A DNA stretch of 64,000 nt from Cyrtodaria siliqua (GCA_037043455.1 JAWPHD010000005.1:1080713-1144712), one strand, 5' to 3'; positions 49,020 to 61,470 are shown, counted from the first letter of the stretch. The notes: generated by a model from the sequence alone, not told the origin. A program made the numbers and translations.

Positions 49020-49235
49020 CACCTTGTGGTGAATTTTTTGCTAAATCCTTCAAGGGAGACTAAAGTTACTGAGCGAAAAGAGGTGTAGCTTCATGGTAAA
49101 ATCAGGCAAGGGAACTAATTTTACTGAGCGGAAACCATTTTTATTTTATTTATAGTGACAATGACCTTGAGGCTTGACCTTTTGACAAAACAAACTGAAA
49201 AACAATCCCAAGCTTTCTTTCCACGAGCCACGCAT
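49020..49235 (-). repeat. Partial repeat units related to the 38.7-kb array
   Basis: TACTGAGCG(G/A)AAA occurs twice and GAGCGGAAACCATTT once, followed by AATGACCTTGAGGCTTGACC and CAATCCCAAGCTTTCTTTCC, matching in order the inverted unit at 40430-40545. Confidence 0.6.

Positions 49236-49268
<33 letters not shown>
49236..49268 (+). repeat. Homopolymer of 33 G
   Basis: An uninterrupted G run of 33 bases between the repeat above and the next array. Such a tract can form G-quadruplex structures and is prone to length error in sequencing. Confidence 0.95.
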
Positions 49269-49269
<1 letters not shown>

Positions 49270-49274
49270 ATTAT

Positions 49275-50300
49275 GGTAGGATCAACTAGACATCAAGTGC
49301 AACATTCTTGTGAAGTTGTATGAAAATCTGACAAGTAGTTGCAGAGAGGTAGTCGCTACAAGTTTTTACTATATAACTCTTGTAAACAAAGATGACTGCT
49401 GACAGCAATGGTTAAAGTCAAATCAAAAAATGTCCCATATCAATATCACGTATAGTTTTCAAGAAGTAGTTGCTACAAATTTGTATTTTAAAACTCTATT
49501 TTTATCCGTGGCGGCCATTTTGAATATACGGCCGACCTGAAATTTTGCCAGAGTCAACTAGACATCAAGAGAAACATTCCTGTGAAGCTTCATGAAAATC
49601 TGTCAAGTAGTTTCATAGGAGTAGTCGCTACAAGTTTTTACTATTTAACTATGTAAACAGAAATGGCCGCTGGCAGCCATGTGTCATGTCGAATCAAAAT
49701 GATTTTCGACAATGACCAACATAATGTCATGTTGATCATTTCAGAGAAAGTCCCATATCAATATCACTTATAGTTTTTAGGAAGTAGTCCCTAAAATTTG
49801 TTTGTTTTTTTAAATCTACTTCTAGCAGTGGCTGCCATCTTGAATTTCCGGGCGGCCTGAAGATTTGCCAGGATCAACTAGACATCAAGAGCAGCATTCC
49901 TGTGAAGTTTCATGAAAATCTTTCAAGTAAAGATGGCTGCTGGCGGCCATTTTTGAAACCGAATCAAACTAATGTTCGACAAGGACCAACATCATATCAT
50001 GCTGATCATTTTAGAAAAAGTCCCATATCAATATCACTTACAGTTTTCAAGAAGTAGTCGCTACAAACTTTTTTTAAATCTATTTTTATTCGTGTTGGCC
50101 ATCTTGAACTTCAAGCCGACCTAAACGTTTGCTATGATCAACTAGACATCAAGAGCAACATTCCTGTTAAGGTTCATGAAAATCTATCCAGTAGTTTCAG
50201 AGGAGTAGTCTCTGCAAGTTTTTACTATATAACTCTATGTAAACAAAGATGGCCACTGGGCGCCATCTTTGTTTAGTAGAGTGGCCATCTTTGTTTAGTA
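49275..50300 (+). repeat. Tandem array, about 3.5 units of 280-310 bp
   Basis: Units share GATCAACTAGACATCAAGAG, CAACATTCCTGTGAAG-type, CATGAAAATCTGTCAAGTAG, TAGTCGCTACAAGTTTTTAC, AAAGTCCCATATCAATATCA, and a GGCGGCCAT(T/C)TTGAA boundary word. Unit starts are near 49280, 49553, 49865 and 50137. It ends with a small duplication of GGCCATCTTTGTTTAGTAGA at 50250-50300. Confidence 0.85.
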
Positions 50301-53300
50301 GATCAGTAGAGCTAAAAAGAAAAAAAAACTTATGATTTACTGCATTAAACGTCTGAAATTCAAATATGGAGCTGTTTCACAATTTACTAGAACATGTAAA
50401 CGCAAGAGTTAAGCAAGTTTGTATACCTTTTTAACAGAGCATACATTTTAAATCAGGGGTTTTAATTAACGGCTATATTCATCGGGTGATTTAATGCAAA
50501 AGTGATAGTAACATAGTATACAAAAAGTCAATTGTGCTTGACACAAAGACTATATCATCTCTGTAGGTTGGAAATAAATCGTCGGTTGTTTACAAAGTCA
50601 GACGAGGGATAAGGTATTTTCAAAGTTTTGCAACACTAGTAATTGCCCTCGAGTCGGACTGTAAAGGTAAGTTATGAAATCAATTGATACAAAACTAGAA
50701 GGATGTTCCACAGAACACTTGGGTCACTTGCCTTGTGCTTATTTCAGCATGTACAATCAAACTATAAAAAGAGCCATAACTCTGCCAAAATGAAAGTCAG
50801 TAAGTTGTAGGTCATGTTTAACACATTTCTTGAGGTAAGATGGAGATATATGTGAAGTTTTATGAACATATGCCAAATACTTTTCAAGTTAGTATGGCCA
50901 AGGTTAGGTTGCAGATTAAACTGCGATGGACGATGGCGACTACGATGATGGAAAAAGTGATCCCTAAGGGTCTGCCGTGCTGGGCAGGCAATACAAAAAA
51001 TTATTAAGAAATCATTGGATTGTCTTCCTTTAACATACTGACATAGTAATTTTCATTGGTTTCAAGTACAGAAGAAATTAAACCGTAAATTAATGACAAA
51101 ATCAGGGGCAAGTCTGATTCTGGGGCAAGTTTAGGGGTGTATTTCTGATTTAAAGATGATGGAATCTATGTAAACAATAGCGCATATTTTCTGATATTAT
51201 TAAAAAAAACTAATGCTTTATTTTAGAACTTCAGATAAGCAATTTTTGGGAGTATTATAATTTAAGAAATCAGCACTAAAAAAAATATTGGGAGTGAAAA
51301 TCAGCACTGAAAATTAACAATGCTAGTTTAATAAAGTCATAGTTTGAAGTAAAATGCAAAACCATTATAACATTTACTCTTTAAAATAATCTGAATCAGC
51401 GCTGCAGATTTATTTGACACGGAAGTTTGTCTGGAGCTCTGAACAGTGTTCACGAAAAATATGTTGAGCTACTAGCCCATCGGGCATGTGACTTACAAAC
51501 ATTTACTAGCCGAACACATAACTACTGACCCAAATTGTTTAAGTGTAATGTGAGTGTTATTTTTAGACAAATATGTATATTGTCACAGAAAGTTACATTT
51601 TCTATAGAATAATATCACAAATAAATTAAATAAAGATCTTGATTGTTTTGACACTTTATTCTCAGTCATTGGGTCTGAAAATTACGGGTTCTGTTTATTT
51701 CATAAGTTTTTTTGTTTAGTCACTAACGTCTGCATTGCTTTTTCCTGCCGGCTTACACTTTCGAAATAATGAAGAAAGCTCATCGTAGGTTACAAAATAG
51801 ACCGGAAATGATCTTCAGTTCATTATCAGTCGGGTTTACATCGCGGTATTGATTCATACTAAATATTGCTCCTTCGTCCCCAACGTCGTTCGAAAACAGC
51901 AAATAAAATTGAAATCCAGTCTTTTCTGAAACCGAGAGTTGTTTCCGGCGATGTATAAACAAAATAAATCGACTTTTAAATTAGTTTACAAGCTGTCGTT
52001 AATTTTTGGGTCTGATTTCGTTCCGATCCATTTTGGCATTTTCGTCTTATTTTTAACATACCCGCATGCAAAATTTACATGCTCGACATGATTTTTACTG
52101 ACTGCGGGCTTCCCGCTAATTTCGAAGACTGTAACAAAATCATATGTTGTTTTCTTTGTCTTACAATAGCAAATAATACACTCGCTTGTTTTCAAAACTT
52201 GAATATTTATACTATGTCGGCCATTTTAAAGATTATGTAGTCGGTCACGTGAGTATTGATTGTAAACACTTTCTCTATAAGTTACCTATTTATCATATCT
52301 TACACAAACATTTCGAAACTGCATCGGTTCACAGATAATCAGCACCCAAATACTTATTACATAATGTATTTCGTCAGCAAGTTTCATTCCAAGGTGCTTT
52401 GAATAATGATTTGACTGATTGATTTCTGCCAGAATATATCGAAAATGTGTCCTGTTTCTAAGACCAAGACAAAAAATAATCCATTCGCAACGTCTCGTAC
52501 ACTGCATTAACTCAAATGTATATCGAATGTCACCATATTGGTTTTGTCTTACTAGTGTGACCCTTATTCCAAAATTATGTTTCTGCTATTTTCGGCAATC
52601 TGATCACAGTGATGTACTCGAGATACTGAGATTGGACTACTTTTGTCATAATGCAGAACATAATGACGTCAATAGTTCAATCGCAATATCTCAATTGCAT
52701 CCGACTGCCGAAAATGACTGATACGTAATTCTGGAATGTTGACCTGATAGCCAGACAAGATCACATGAGTACTTTTGACTTCGATATCTCGGCGGGTTGA
52801 TAAGTCGTAGGAAGAGTGGTATTGTCAGATAGGAAATACATGTCTACACACGACAGTGTACAAGGTGTATGTATTTGATACATTTGTAAACATCTACTTC
52901 ACCTCAGTAAAAATATCACTAAAATGTCCCCTTACAGTCCTTCATAAATAATTATGATAACATTTCTATAAAGGCATAGATCTACCTGTATGTCCATGAT
53001 AAAGGTAATAAGCAAAAGATGCAATTTTCTATGCCACGCCTCCTCCCAACCTGAAATTAATGATTTATCTCAAATATTTTTCAGTTAATGTGATGGATGT
53101 AAGTCTGTATTGTCTTATTCCATTCATTTGTTGTTCAATAAACGGTTTAACTTTCTCATATTCAAAGCTTCATACATTTACTTCCCTGTCGGAAGTAGAT
53201 ATGGTTCAATTCTAACTGGTTCCCAGTTTCGTGTTCGCTAGTAAATACTACATTGACACACAAACGTTCGGGTCTTGGCTGATCTTTTGATAACTTTCGC

Positions 53301-54321
53301 CTTCGATTTTATGGTGGTCCGATCAATGGGAAGTTACTACAGTTTAATAGCGTAATAAAGGCCTACCTGTCCATTCCTTCTAGGGAAATTTTGGGACCCA
53401 CACTTGCTCAAATACCAAATAAATTAAATTACTGAGCACGCAGTTGCGTGAGACGCTCAGTGTATACCTATACTCCGGCGTGGGGTTACGTAGCTGGTAC
53501 TGTGCAATTTACGGTACTGTGGGACTGGGCAGCTCAATTAACGTGAGCTGGTACTCAGTGTGCCGAGCGTCTCCAAAATTATATTCAGTTGAACGCCTGT
53601 GTGGTGTCAGACCGGTGAAAATCAGCCCATTCAACACAATGCAATATAGGCTATATTTTGAGATCAGTCACAAGTTCCACAGCATTCGTTCGCTTAAATA
53701 CACTTTAATTCTGTGAATTAAACACATTTGGCTAGCAAATTGGAATAAAACACCAATTCAGTTTTTCAACGTTTCTCGTCATTCATTCACACTATGCGTA
53801 TTTTGAAATAAACACCTGTCAAAACCACATCACCTAACCACCTAACCAAAGAAATAATCCTGCCAAACACAGTAAAATACTTACTATTCATGACAACAGA
53901 CATACTACTTTAACCTCAGGTTAGATTTAACAATGAAATAAAAACTAATCTTGGGAAAAACACATGCAAACTAGAAACTTTGGATTTTTTCAAGGAACTA
54001 TTGTAGCACCCTACGACCCGGAAGTACTTCCTGACTGGTCTGACACCGTGTGACCTACTTTCAACTACCTCTATCCAATACGTTGCCTAAACACTTACAA
54101 CATAAACCCATACCTATCTTCCGTCACGAACTTTTCCACAACCGGTACCCACGAACATGTATGCAATAAGTTTAAAAATGCTCAATGAAACTGACGTCGA
54201 TATGCACACGTTGATACACTGCACACAGCCATATTCACATGAACTTGTGAACAGTCACGTGAAGCGTGAACTACTTTTCTATTAAAATCAACACCTACAA
54301 ACACTTAAATGCCGTACTTAC
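50301..54321. other. Unassigned DNA
   Basis: No gene is recognised. 50700-50995 looks like a common dispersed repeat (GAGCCATAACTCTGCCAAAATG, GACGATGGCGACTACGATGATGG) but I see no second copy here. Adjacent minus frames at 51986-52195 and 51780-51962 carry no family motif. A TCACGTGA-type E-box near 52244 and AAAATGGCCG near 52215 (minus) form a weak promoter-like pair with no reading frame behind it. The frame at 53444-53716 is unremarkable. Confidence 0.35.
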
Positions 54322-54486
54322 CTTTCGCCCAAAAAAACGTCTCGCCAACGGTTTTATCACGATAACAATGGTTTCAAATATCCAATTTATATTATAACGT
54401 TGACCTACTGTACACCAAAGAAAAATGGCGTTTATTAAAACCGAAATGCCGAGTCTGCGCATGCGCATCGGAAATAAACCGGAAGT
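54322..54486 (-). promoter_or_regulatory. Candidate promoter and non-coding first exon, minus strand
   Basis: A palindromic NRF1-type site TGCGCATGCGCA (54456-54467) and an ETS-type CCGGAAGT (54479-54486) lie close together in otherwise AT-rich DNA. On the minus strand, GGGCGAAAG followed by GTAAGTACGG gives a near-ideal splice donor at the 54322/54321 boundary. NRF1 plus ETS sites are typical of TATA-less housekeeping promoters. The region between them would be a short 5' UTR exon of a gene continuing to lower coordinates, but I cannot identify any downstream exon, so this is tentative. Confidence 0.3.
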
Positions 54487-54544
54487 CAATACTCTTATTA
54501 ATAATACCAATAATATACAGACGTTAAAGGATCTACTTATGTAA

Positions 54545-55466
54545 TGGCCAAGTATTACGTCCCGTTCATGTATCTACATCCATTAGTGTTTTTCCGTACT
54601 AGAAAAATATATTCACTTCCTCATATCTGATGGTACAGATCTTCTTGTTTTTAATGTTGACAAGTCGATAACACAGGATCACACATTGCAGGCATGTAAT
54701 ATCACTATACTTGTTGTGAAAGGTAACGGCAATACGAAAGGACTTTAATATCTAGTGATGCTTTATATCTAACGTTACAATAATCTTGGAAAGGAATCGA
54801 TACCATCTTGGATACTACGTTTCGGTCACGTTGGTTCAGTCATGTGGAATAAACAATGTCGGGCGGAGCCCATTGAACCAGCATGCTGCTCGTTATTCTG
54901 ATGATGTAATTATAAAATATGTTTATATTTAAATAGTTTAACATAAACTGAGTATAAAATGGTAAGGCTTATTTGAAAGAGTATACATTTTAATAAATGA
55001 CACAAATATGGTTAAAATCAATCCGTTTCCGGGTCTATATTTTTGTTACGGTTTAGACGGTACTTTGCCGGGGCAAATCACTCAAACAAATTGAATCGAC
55101 GTGTATCTTAGGATTTCCGATAATCTACGGAAATGAACGAGTTTGTACGATTGCTAACGATAGTTAGGATATTGTGCAGTATGAGGACGTTATAATTCAA
55201 AGTTCGCAGGTAAAAAAATGGTTAGAATGGGGAGTTTTGTTTTGGATACATTTACATTAGAAAGTTTATCTAAAATGTACCATAATGATATTATTATGCT
55301 GAATAAGTGTACAGTCCTCCTCCCATAAAAACAATGTATGCATGTATTGAGTAATATCGCTTTTAACAATTAATCTTTCACAAATCAGACAGTTAGCGCG
55401 CTTTTTTTTTTCCACACAATGATCAGGCTAAGAAGTCTTCACGATTTATAGAAAAAAAGCTCTGAC
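54545..55466. other. AT-rich unassigned DNA
   Basis: Nothing recognised beyond short motif-free frames. Confidence 0.4.
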
Positions 55467-55585
55467 CCTTTTATGTGTGTGATTTCATACATTGCCTAGT
55501 ATTCATCTTTGCAACTATTGTTTGTTTATGTGCGTGTTTTTGGTTGACTGTGGTCCCTGAATGCTGCATTTCCTGTTCGACTTTT
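55467..55585 (+). mobile_element. 3' tail fragment of the YLDD retroelement family
   Basis: Matches about 13958-14085: CCTTTTATGTGTGTGAT-type start, TTGTTTATGTGCGTGTTTTT, GGTTGACTGTGGTCC(C/T)TGAATGCTGCATTTCCTGTTCGA-type end. No RT sequence upstream. Confidence 0.6.
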
Positions 55586-57085
55586 ATATCTACGTTTAGT
55601 AATCTAGATATCGTGCGTTATATCCCAGCTAGGACCGAATTTGGATTCATGATCGAAATACTTGAAAAAGAACTTCACAACTTACTGACCAGTCCTTTGG
55701 ATGAGACATGTAAAGGGATACATGGCAATCTTGAAGAGTTTATAGAGTACTGAAATTAGTGTCTCGATTCATTACGCAGCATCATTTTGACTTTATTGGT
55801 GTAATATGATCATCTGTTAATCTTATAATTAATACTAATGATTGAACAAATGCGAGTCATGGAGAAAAACTAACGGGACGCCGTGTGTTCTTCAAAAATC
55901 AAGATTGCCGCGTATCCCGTTAAACCCGAGGTCTGCTCGGGTTGATTAATATATGCTTATACGCACGTACAATACACACAAGGCGTCTTTCTGAAAGATG
56001 TTATTTTCTACAGCGTTTTATAACGACTAAATTAGACCTGTTTACTTTACATGGCCGTCTCTGAATGTAACAAGCAAGGTTTTACGCAAGCGTAACATAG
56101 CTGCCGGGAGACATCAAGTCGCGGGAGTTAAAACATATTGAAAACTATAAATGTTGTCACGGAGACTTAAACGACCACGACCGTTTTTTCTTACATTCTT
56201 CCCGATTTTTACGAAGAATTTTACCTTCTTATCAAGCATTTTGAATCAATGTGGGCGACCTCTCTTCTTTCTGTTCAGATACCTTGACATGCCTTATATA
56301 TTGATTACAATCACCATTGTAACATGACGTGCTAGAAGTACACATCAGCACACATATGTCAGAAATACAATTGTTCACATGTAATTATAAGAGTGCGTTA
56401 TCAAAGTAAACATGTAAAGGAACTGTTGCTACCTTACCATTAGCAATAATGAAAAATTAAAAAAAAGAAGGAAATCAGCAGGCTTGAACCATCCCTTCCC
56501 CGGCACTAACACGACGCCTTAGTCAACTGCACTAATGAGGCCAGTGAGTGTTTCATCGCTAATATACGTATAATAATAATGACTACATGCTATATTTCAG
56601 TAGACTGGTTTACAAAAAAGTCATTTCAGCAAGTGAAACGGTAACCTTTCAATATTAAAATAAGTTTTTCAGACGATTTTTCCAGGAATTCAAGTAGTAA
56701 AGCATGCTTATTGCCACTTACATGAGTCACATTCTGTTCGGCAGCTGAATCAAGCGCAACGTAGGAGTCTTGTTCAATGACATTGTATTGCTATGTGTAG
56801 ATTATCTGCATTATTTCACAATCTTCGTTAATGGCATAAAGGATTGTTGACACACCGAAGGACTGTTATATTCTGCAAATACCACACTTATCTCAAGGAC
56901 AATATCCCCAGGAGCAGTGTTCAGACAACTCGCGGGATGCGACATTTTACATTGAATTATCCTGAGAGCATTGTTTATAAGCTGTATGTGCAATGTTTTT
57001 TATTTAGATGTGCTTTTAGACATATTGAAACTCTGTGCTATTTCCTAAAGTACATTTTCTCCCAAATGACAGGTCTGAATACAGA
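55586..57085. other. Unassigned DNA
   Basis: No gene recognised apart from a tRNA-like stretch near 56.5 kb (listed separately). Short frames carry no motifs. Confidence 0.35.
56480..56565 (-). other. tRNA-like remnant (possible SINE head)
   Basis: The minus strand reads GCCTCATTAGTGCAGTTGAC, similar to an A-box region, and about 40 bases later GGTTCAAGCC, similar to a B box. The T-stem does not pair and no acceptor stem can be closed, so it is not a functional tRNA gene. A decayed SINE or tRNA pseudogene is the best guess. Confidence 0.35.
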
Positions 57086-57245
57086 ACCCTAACATGGTTT
57101 ATGAAAATACTCAATGCTGATTGGCTGTTGAGGAACTTTTAAAAAAGCTATATAGACCTCCGACGTCACGACCTTCAACCGTTAAAACGTCATTTTAAAC
57201 GATTTTCAACGTCGAAAAACATCCAAAACAACGATTACGTTATTA
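57086..57245 (-). repeat. Inverted partner of segments at 30.07-30.16 and 30.79-30.88 kb
   Basis: The reverse complement joins two blocks that are 620 bp apart in the 30-kb copy. This means either a deletion here or an insertion there. Confidence 0.65.
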
Positions 57246-58136
57246 TAATTACAAACAGCGAACAATACACATATTTACTGCATTCTGAATGGATGGTCAT
57301 TCTTAAAAGTGTCCTGTGATTTCTCAATAACACGTCAAAATAAAATAGTTCCACTTGCGCAAGCGCGGACTAAAGTGGGAGCCCAATATTTGATTTGAGC
57401 GGCGAAAGGGGTCCGGGGTATGCTCGGGCTTCCAAACACTTATCAGGGGGGAAAATGTGGAACGGTTCCGGCTACCGAACTTCCACCTGGCTACGCGCCT
57501 GAATTGTCCTAGCTACGATGACGCAACGAAACATTACATGACGTCACTTGTTTAAACCGTGAACCTCACAGAACGAAAGTAAATAAGTAAATAAACAGTG
57601 GATTTAAACAGATGTGGGCTAGCACAATACAGATTAATATACTCAGTAAAGGTAAACAATAGTAAACAAGGTATATTGTAATATTACAATCGCAACGTTT
57701 TTGGTGATTATTTGCTGTTATGTCAGTGTGTATGTCATGTTATTTTTAAAAGCTCTTTCAATAAAAACAACCGACATTTTTTATCTTTTTCCGCTGGTAA
57801 AATGGTTCACTCTGACGAGTTTGGGGAGACACTTTTTGGGATAAAGAGAACATATCATGGAAAAGGTTCCCGGCCGGGGTCTGCAGTACCTAAATGCCAC
57901 TAGAAACATATTTTTTTAGGAAACGTAAAGATCTACTGCAGGCCTAGATCTATACCTTTGGGCGGAGTAGATTTCAAATTTGAAAATGTGTGATTCGGCT
58001 GATCGGTGAAACTGAAATTAATTTAATTTAGAGCTTACTGGGTCATGTGAAATAAAATGGACGGTCAGCAAAGATTATCATGGATATGTTTGTAATTATA
58101 AGGATAGTTTTTCATTTTTTTGTATTACACGTCATT
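57246..58136. other. Unassigned DNA with a few G+C-richer patches
   Basis: TTGCGCAAGCGCGG near 57354 (NRF1-like) and ATGACGTCAC near 57539 (CRE-like) are promoter-type words. An open frame from an ATG in good context at 57801 (MVHSDEFGETLFGIK...) stops after 34 codons. I cannot connect it to a known protein or a splice donor, so I do not call a gene. Confidence 0.3.
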
Positions 58137-58262
58137 GACGGGTCACAAATTGTATATCGAAGTATAACACGTCAATGATGGGTCACAAATTGTATATCGA
58201 AGTATAACACGTCAATGATGGGTGACAAATTATACAATTTGACCCATCATTGACGTGTTATT
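58137..58262. repeat. 50-bp tandem repeat ending in an inverted unit
   Basis: AACACGTCAATGATGGGTCA and CAAATTGTATATCGAAGTAT repeat in direct orientation from 58137. The final unit is reversed (GACCCATCATTGACGTGTTA), making a hairpin centred near 58228. Confidence 0.8.
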
Positions 58263-58574
58263 CTTCGATAACATCGCAAAAAAAGAGAAAAAGAATCCTT
58301 AATAAAGGCAACGTTACGTTCAAACAACAAATTGAACTTGTTAGAAACACGATACAGCTGTCTACTGCATACACATTACAAGCTCCGTTTACTTTCAATG
58401 TAACAGGAAACGTCAATATTCTCCTCTCTCATACTGACGTGTAGTAAAGTCATATTGAGTGTGTAATATATATTCGTTCGTGATTGGTGCAATTTTCTGT
58501 TCATGTCAAGGAAAGTATGTCACGTGATGTAAACATTGTTACAATTTATATATTAAAAATGCGTATGCAGTAAA

Positions 58575-58712
58575 AAGGTTATTAGATTTATATTGGGATA
58601 TATGCACTCGTTCTTCTGGGTATAATATTGCGCTCGCTCTTAAAGTCGCGCAATATTATTACGCGGAAGAACTCGTGCATATATCCAAATACAAATCTAA
58701 TAACCTATACAT
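58575..58712. repeat. Hairpin/MITE with arms of about 57 bp
   Basis: AGGTTATTAGATTT, GGATATATGCACTCGTTCTT and the complement in mirrored order flank a loop near 58640 with GCGCAATATTAT-type sequence in both shoulders. Confidence 0.8.
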
Positions 58713-58729
58713 ATGTTCATCGTTTGGTG

Positions 58730-58978
58730 CTGAGCGATGGACGTACAATGTTTGTGAGAATATGTTTGTATAAAATACACAAAAATCTATGTCAGATAAA
58801 AACATAAAATATTTCCAGCGGGTTTATATAGTGCGAGATCAAAACCTGGTGTTTGGGACTTGAAACACGTCGAAACTACGGGCCAACGGCCCTTGGTATC
58901 GATGGTCTTCAAGTCCCGCCCACCTGGTTTTGATCTGGGACAATATAAACCCGCTGGAAATATTTTATTTCTTAAACC
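58730..58978 (-). mobile_element. Palindromic MITE, copy 2, with flanking shared segment
   Basis: 58806-58976 is the palindromic element (AAATATTTCCAGCGGGTTTA, ATCAAAACCTGG, both mirrored). 58730-58805 matches 29894-30008 in reverse complement, so the shared unit extends past the palindrome on one side. Confidence 0.8.
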
Positions 58979-59412
58979 TATATAGCTTCTGTATTATCTA
59001 AAATATAGAAGAATCTGTTAATGCACATAGCTAGATTTGTAAATAAGAAACTGCATCGTGTTTCCAGCTACGATATGTATGCAAACCATTCTGTAATATA
59101 AAATGCCATAAACTCTGTATCCTAAAGAGGCCGATTACTTTATCTTACATAGCGACATTAATAAGCGTCATTTATCGGTTCATTGTTGGAACGCGACATG
59201 ACAACATTTATTGGTTCATTGTTTGAACGCGACATGACAACATTTAATGATCAACAAGCTATTATATGCGTTAGTGAAAAAAACGCCTTTCACATTTACA
59301 TGTCACGTAAATGTCTTCGTTAGTTTATAGCATCTGTTTTGTGTAAAATCCAGCTGTGAGAATCATAGCTGTTATGGGTTTGTATTCTGTACTCCTATCA
59401 TAGAGCTATGTG
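58979..59412. other. Unassigned DNA with a 36-bp tandem duplication
   Basis: GGTTCATTGTT(G/T)GAACGCGA with CATGACAACATTTA repeats twice at about 59178-59250. No gene seen. Confidence 0.6.
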
Positions 59413-59590
59413 TAATCGGACCGGAAAAAACACACATAAATATTAAGGCACTCGGGTTTGAACTTGGGATCCCCTGCACGTGAAGCGGACGCTCTACCGA
59501 TATCGCCATAAAAGCTAGCTCTGCGGTGAGACAGTAGTAACGCGCTTATAAACCTATATATGTACATACCCGCTCCCACCCAATTATTAC
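59413..59590 (-). mobile_element. Second tRNA-derived SINE family, copy A
   Basis: The minus strand carries TGGCGATATCGGTAGAG (A-box-like, 59492-59509) and CCAAGTTCAAACCCG (B-box-like, 59453-59467). It ends toward 59413 in a TTTTTTCCGG..CGATTA word shared with copy B. The sequence CGTTACTAC..TTTATGGCGATATC is also shared. The spacing of about 40 bases between boxes suits a tRNA-derived promoter. Confidence 0.65.
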
Positions 59591-59727
59591 ATACCTCCAA
59601 CATTTTTATTTTTGATATTCCAAACCTTCAAATATCTCACAATACATATATACAACAACATATAGCCTACAATGATCTAGGCTTCTGGGAATAACCTCAT
59701 GCAATGCCTTCCCAGATTCTCCACCAA

Positions 59728-59900
59728 TGTAATCGACCGGAAAAATTGCAAAATGAAATATTTAGGCACTCAGCGGGTTTGAACTCGGAACCCTTGCATG
59801 TGAAGCGAACGCACTACCGATATCGCCATAAAAGTAGTAACGCGCGTATAAACCTTATCTTTTTACATACCCACACCCAACCCACCCCCTCCACAACAAG
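59728..59900 (-). mobile_element. Second tRNA-derived SINE family, copy B
   Basis: Same orientation and layout as copy A about 315 bp away: A-box-like at 59812-59829, B-box-like at 59774-59788, shared AATCGACCGGAAAAA end and a CACCC-rich 5' flank (plus-strand right side). Confidence 0.65.
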
Positions 59901-59904
59901 ACGT

Positions 59905-60130
59905 GTCGTGCGCGCAAATTCCAGGTCCGTAGCTACAAGGTCAAGGTCTCATTTAGAGGTCAAAATCATGCCATATGGCTCTATAGTTGATTTTAAGTGT
60001 AAGTCGAGTCGATCTATAACTTTGTCAACCATTGAAGGATTTTCATATACACATGGTACACGTGTTCACCACAACAAGACGACGTGTCGCGCGCAAAATC
60101 CAGGTCCGTACCTTTAATGTCAAGGTCACA
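59905..60130 (-). repeat. Two inverted units related to the 36.7-37.7 kb array
   Basis: In reverse complement, GTGACCTTGAC, GGTACGGACCTGGATTTTGC, GCGCGACACGTCGTCTTGTT and GGTGAACAC recur twice, in the same order as the 37-kb units. Confidence 0.7.
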
Positions 60131-61025
60131 CTACCCCATGCTCCCCGACAATTGTTTTTTGTATTTTCATCAATATAATATATGTTATACTCTTTTTCTT
60201 TTGGCCCCACACCCACCCCACAAACACACAAGGGTCACCAACCAATACAAGGTAACATTTTTCTTGAAACAGGCCACTGTAACCGCGCATATTACATCTG
60301 GATCTACACTGTGAACAATGCATTTTTTTCAAACTCAAGTATCCCGAATAATATAACTTCACTGGGGGCATACAATCTGTGAAATAGTGAAACAGATGCG
60401 AATGAGCTTTCGTAACGACACAAATACACACAAATCGTGGTGGCACCCGCTTCATATTTTTGTTTACACAGGCGTGTTCAGTTTGCACATCGATTACATG
60501 TACACAGGTCGCTAGACAGGGCTCGGACAGGAGTAAATGCTTAATACGGGACTAGTGGGGCGCATGCCACGTTCATTGAATTGTGTGTTGAAGCCTAACT
60601 TAAGAAGATATCGCTAAATAATAAAATACCTACCTCTCGCGTTCAACGCTGTTCGCCATCTTGGAAAATCTATACGGTTAACAAAAAACTCTACACGGTT
60701 TCACGTACCAGACGGTGACCCTAAGCACTAGGCAATCGTCAAAAACGCGAAAGAATTGCTTAAAGCAATCTGACCTTCCCGTTCGCATCTGAGAATGTTC
60801 ACATCTGACCACCGTTCGCACTTGTAAAACACATCTGACATTCGGTTCGCTACTTTTTAACTCTGAAGTCCGTCGTCCGTCCGTTGGTCGTTGTCCGTCC
60901 GTCGTCCGTCCTTCGTTTATCTTTTGTCTCGTTAAGACGATAGGGCCTTCATTCTTCATCTGATCGTTAAACATACATTACCAGATTTTTAATTACTTCT
61001 TTTTTTATTTTTTTTTTTAATAGTT
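60131..61025. other. Unassigned DNA with a CCGTCC simple stretch
   Basis: No gene recognised. CGTCCGTCCGTTGGTCG-type simple sequence lies at 60868-60915. Overlapping frames at 60084-60488 are shadows without motifs. Confidence 0.35.
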
Positions 61026-61400
61026 AACACCGTGGATTTGACGAAACTTGGCAGAAAGCATAGCTATGATTTCTAGTTGTGCCTATTGCGTTGTTGTCCC
61101 ATCGTATTTTTGATGGAGTGTTACAGCCCCTTGACATTTTACTTTAAATTTCTTGTCGGCGCTTCCCCTCCATAAACGCCTTGTTGGATTTCGATGAAAC
61201 TTGGCAGGAAGCATCGTAAGACTCATACCTTTTGTTCCAGTTCGTTGATTTTGACGGAGTTACGGCCTTTTGACGTTTTTACTTTAAATTTGTTGTCGGC
61301 GCTACTCCTCCTAAACGGCTTGTTGGATTTCTACGAAATTTGGCAGGAAGTCTCAGTATGATTTCTAGTTGTGCAAGAGCTCGGTATATCAATGAAATCT
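61026..61400 (+). repeat. Tandem array, about 3 units of 120-135 bp
   Basis: Units share TTGTTGGATTTCGACGAAAC-type, TTGGCAGGAAGC, GATTTCTAGTTGTGC, TTTGACGGAGTTACGGCC-type, CTTTTGACGTTTTTACTTTA and AATTTGTTGTCGGCGCT words. Starts are near 61033, 61180 and 61315. Confidence 0.8.
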
Positions 61401-61417
61401 TGGACAAGTTCGAACCC

Positions 61418-61470
61418 CCCACCCACCCCCCCCCCCCCCCCACCCCAACCCCGAACCCCACACCCCCTCC
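61418..61470. repeat. C-rich low-complexity tract
   Basis: Mostly C with scattered A, including an uninterrupted C run near 61427-61440. The Gly-rich minus-strand frame across it is an artefact. Confidence 0.85.

Noticed and set aside
57801..57903. Short protein starting MVHSDEFGETL with good start context
   Set aside because: Only 34 codons before a stop, no recognisable family and no splice donor that would extend it.
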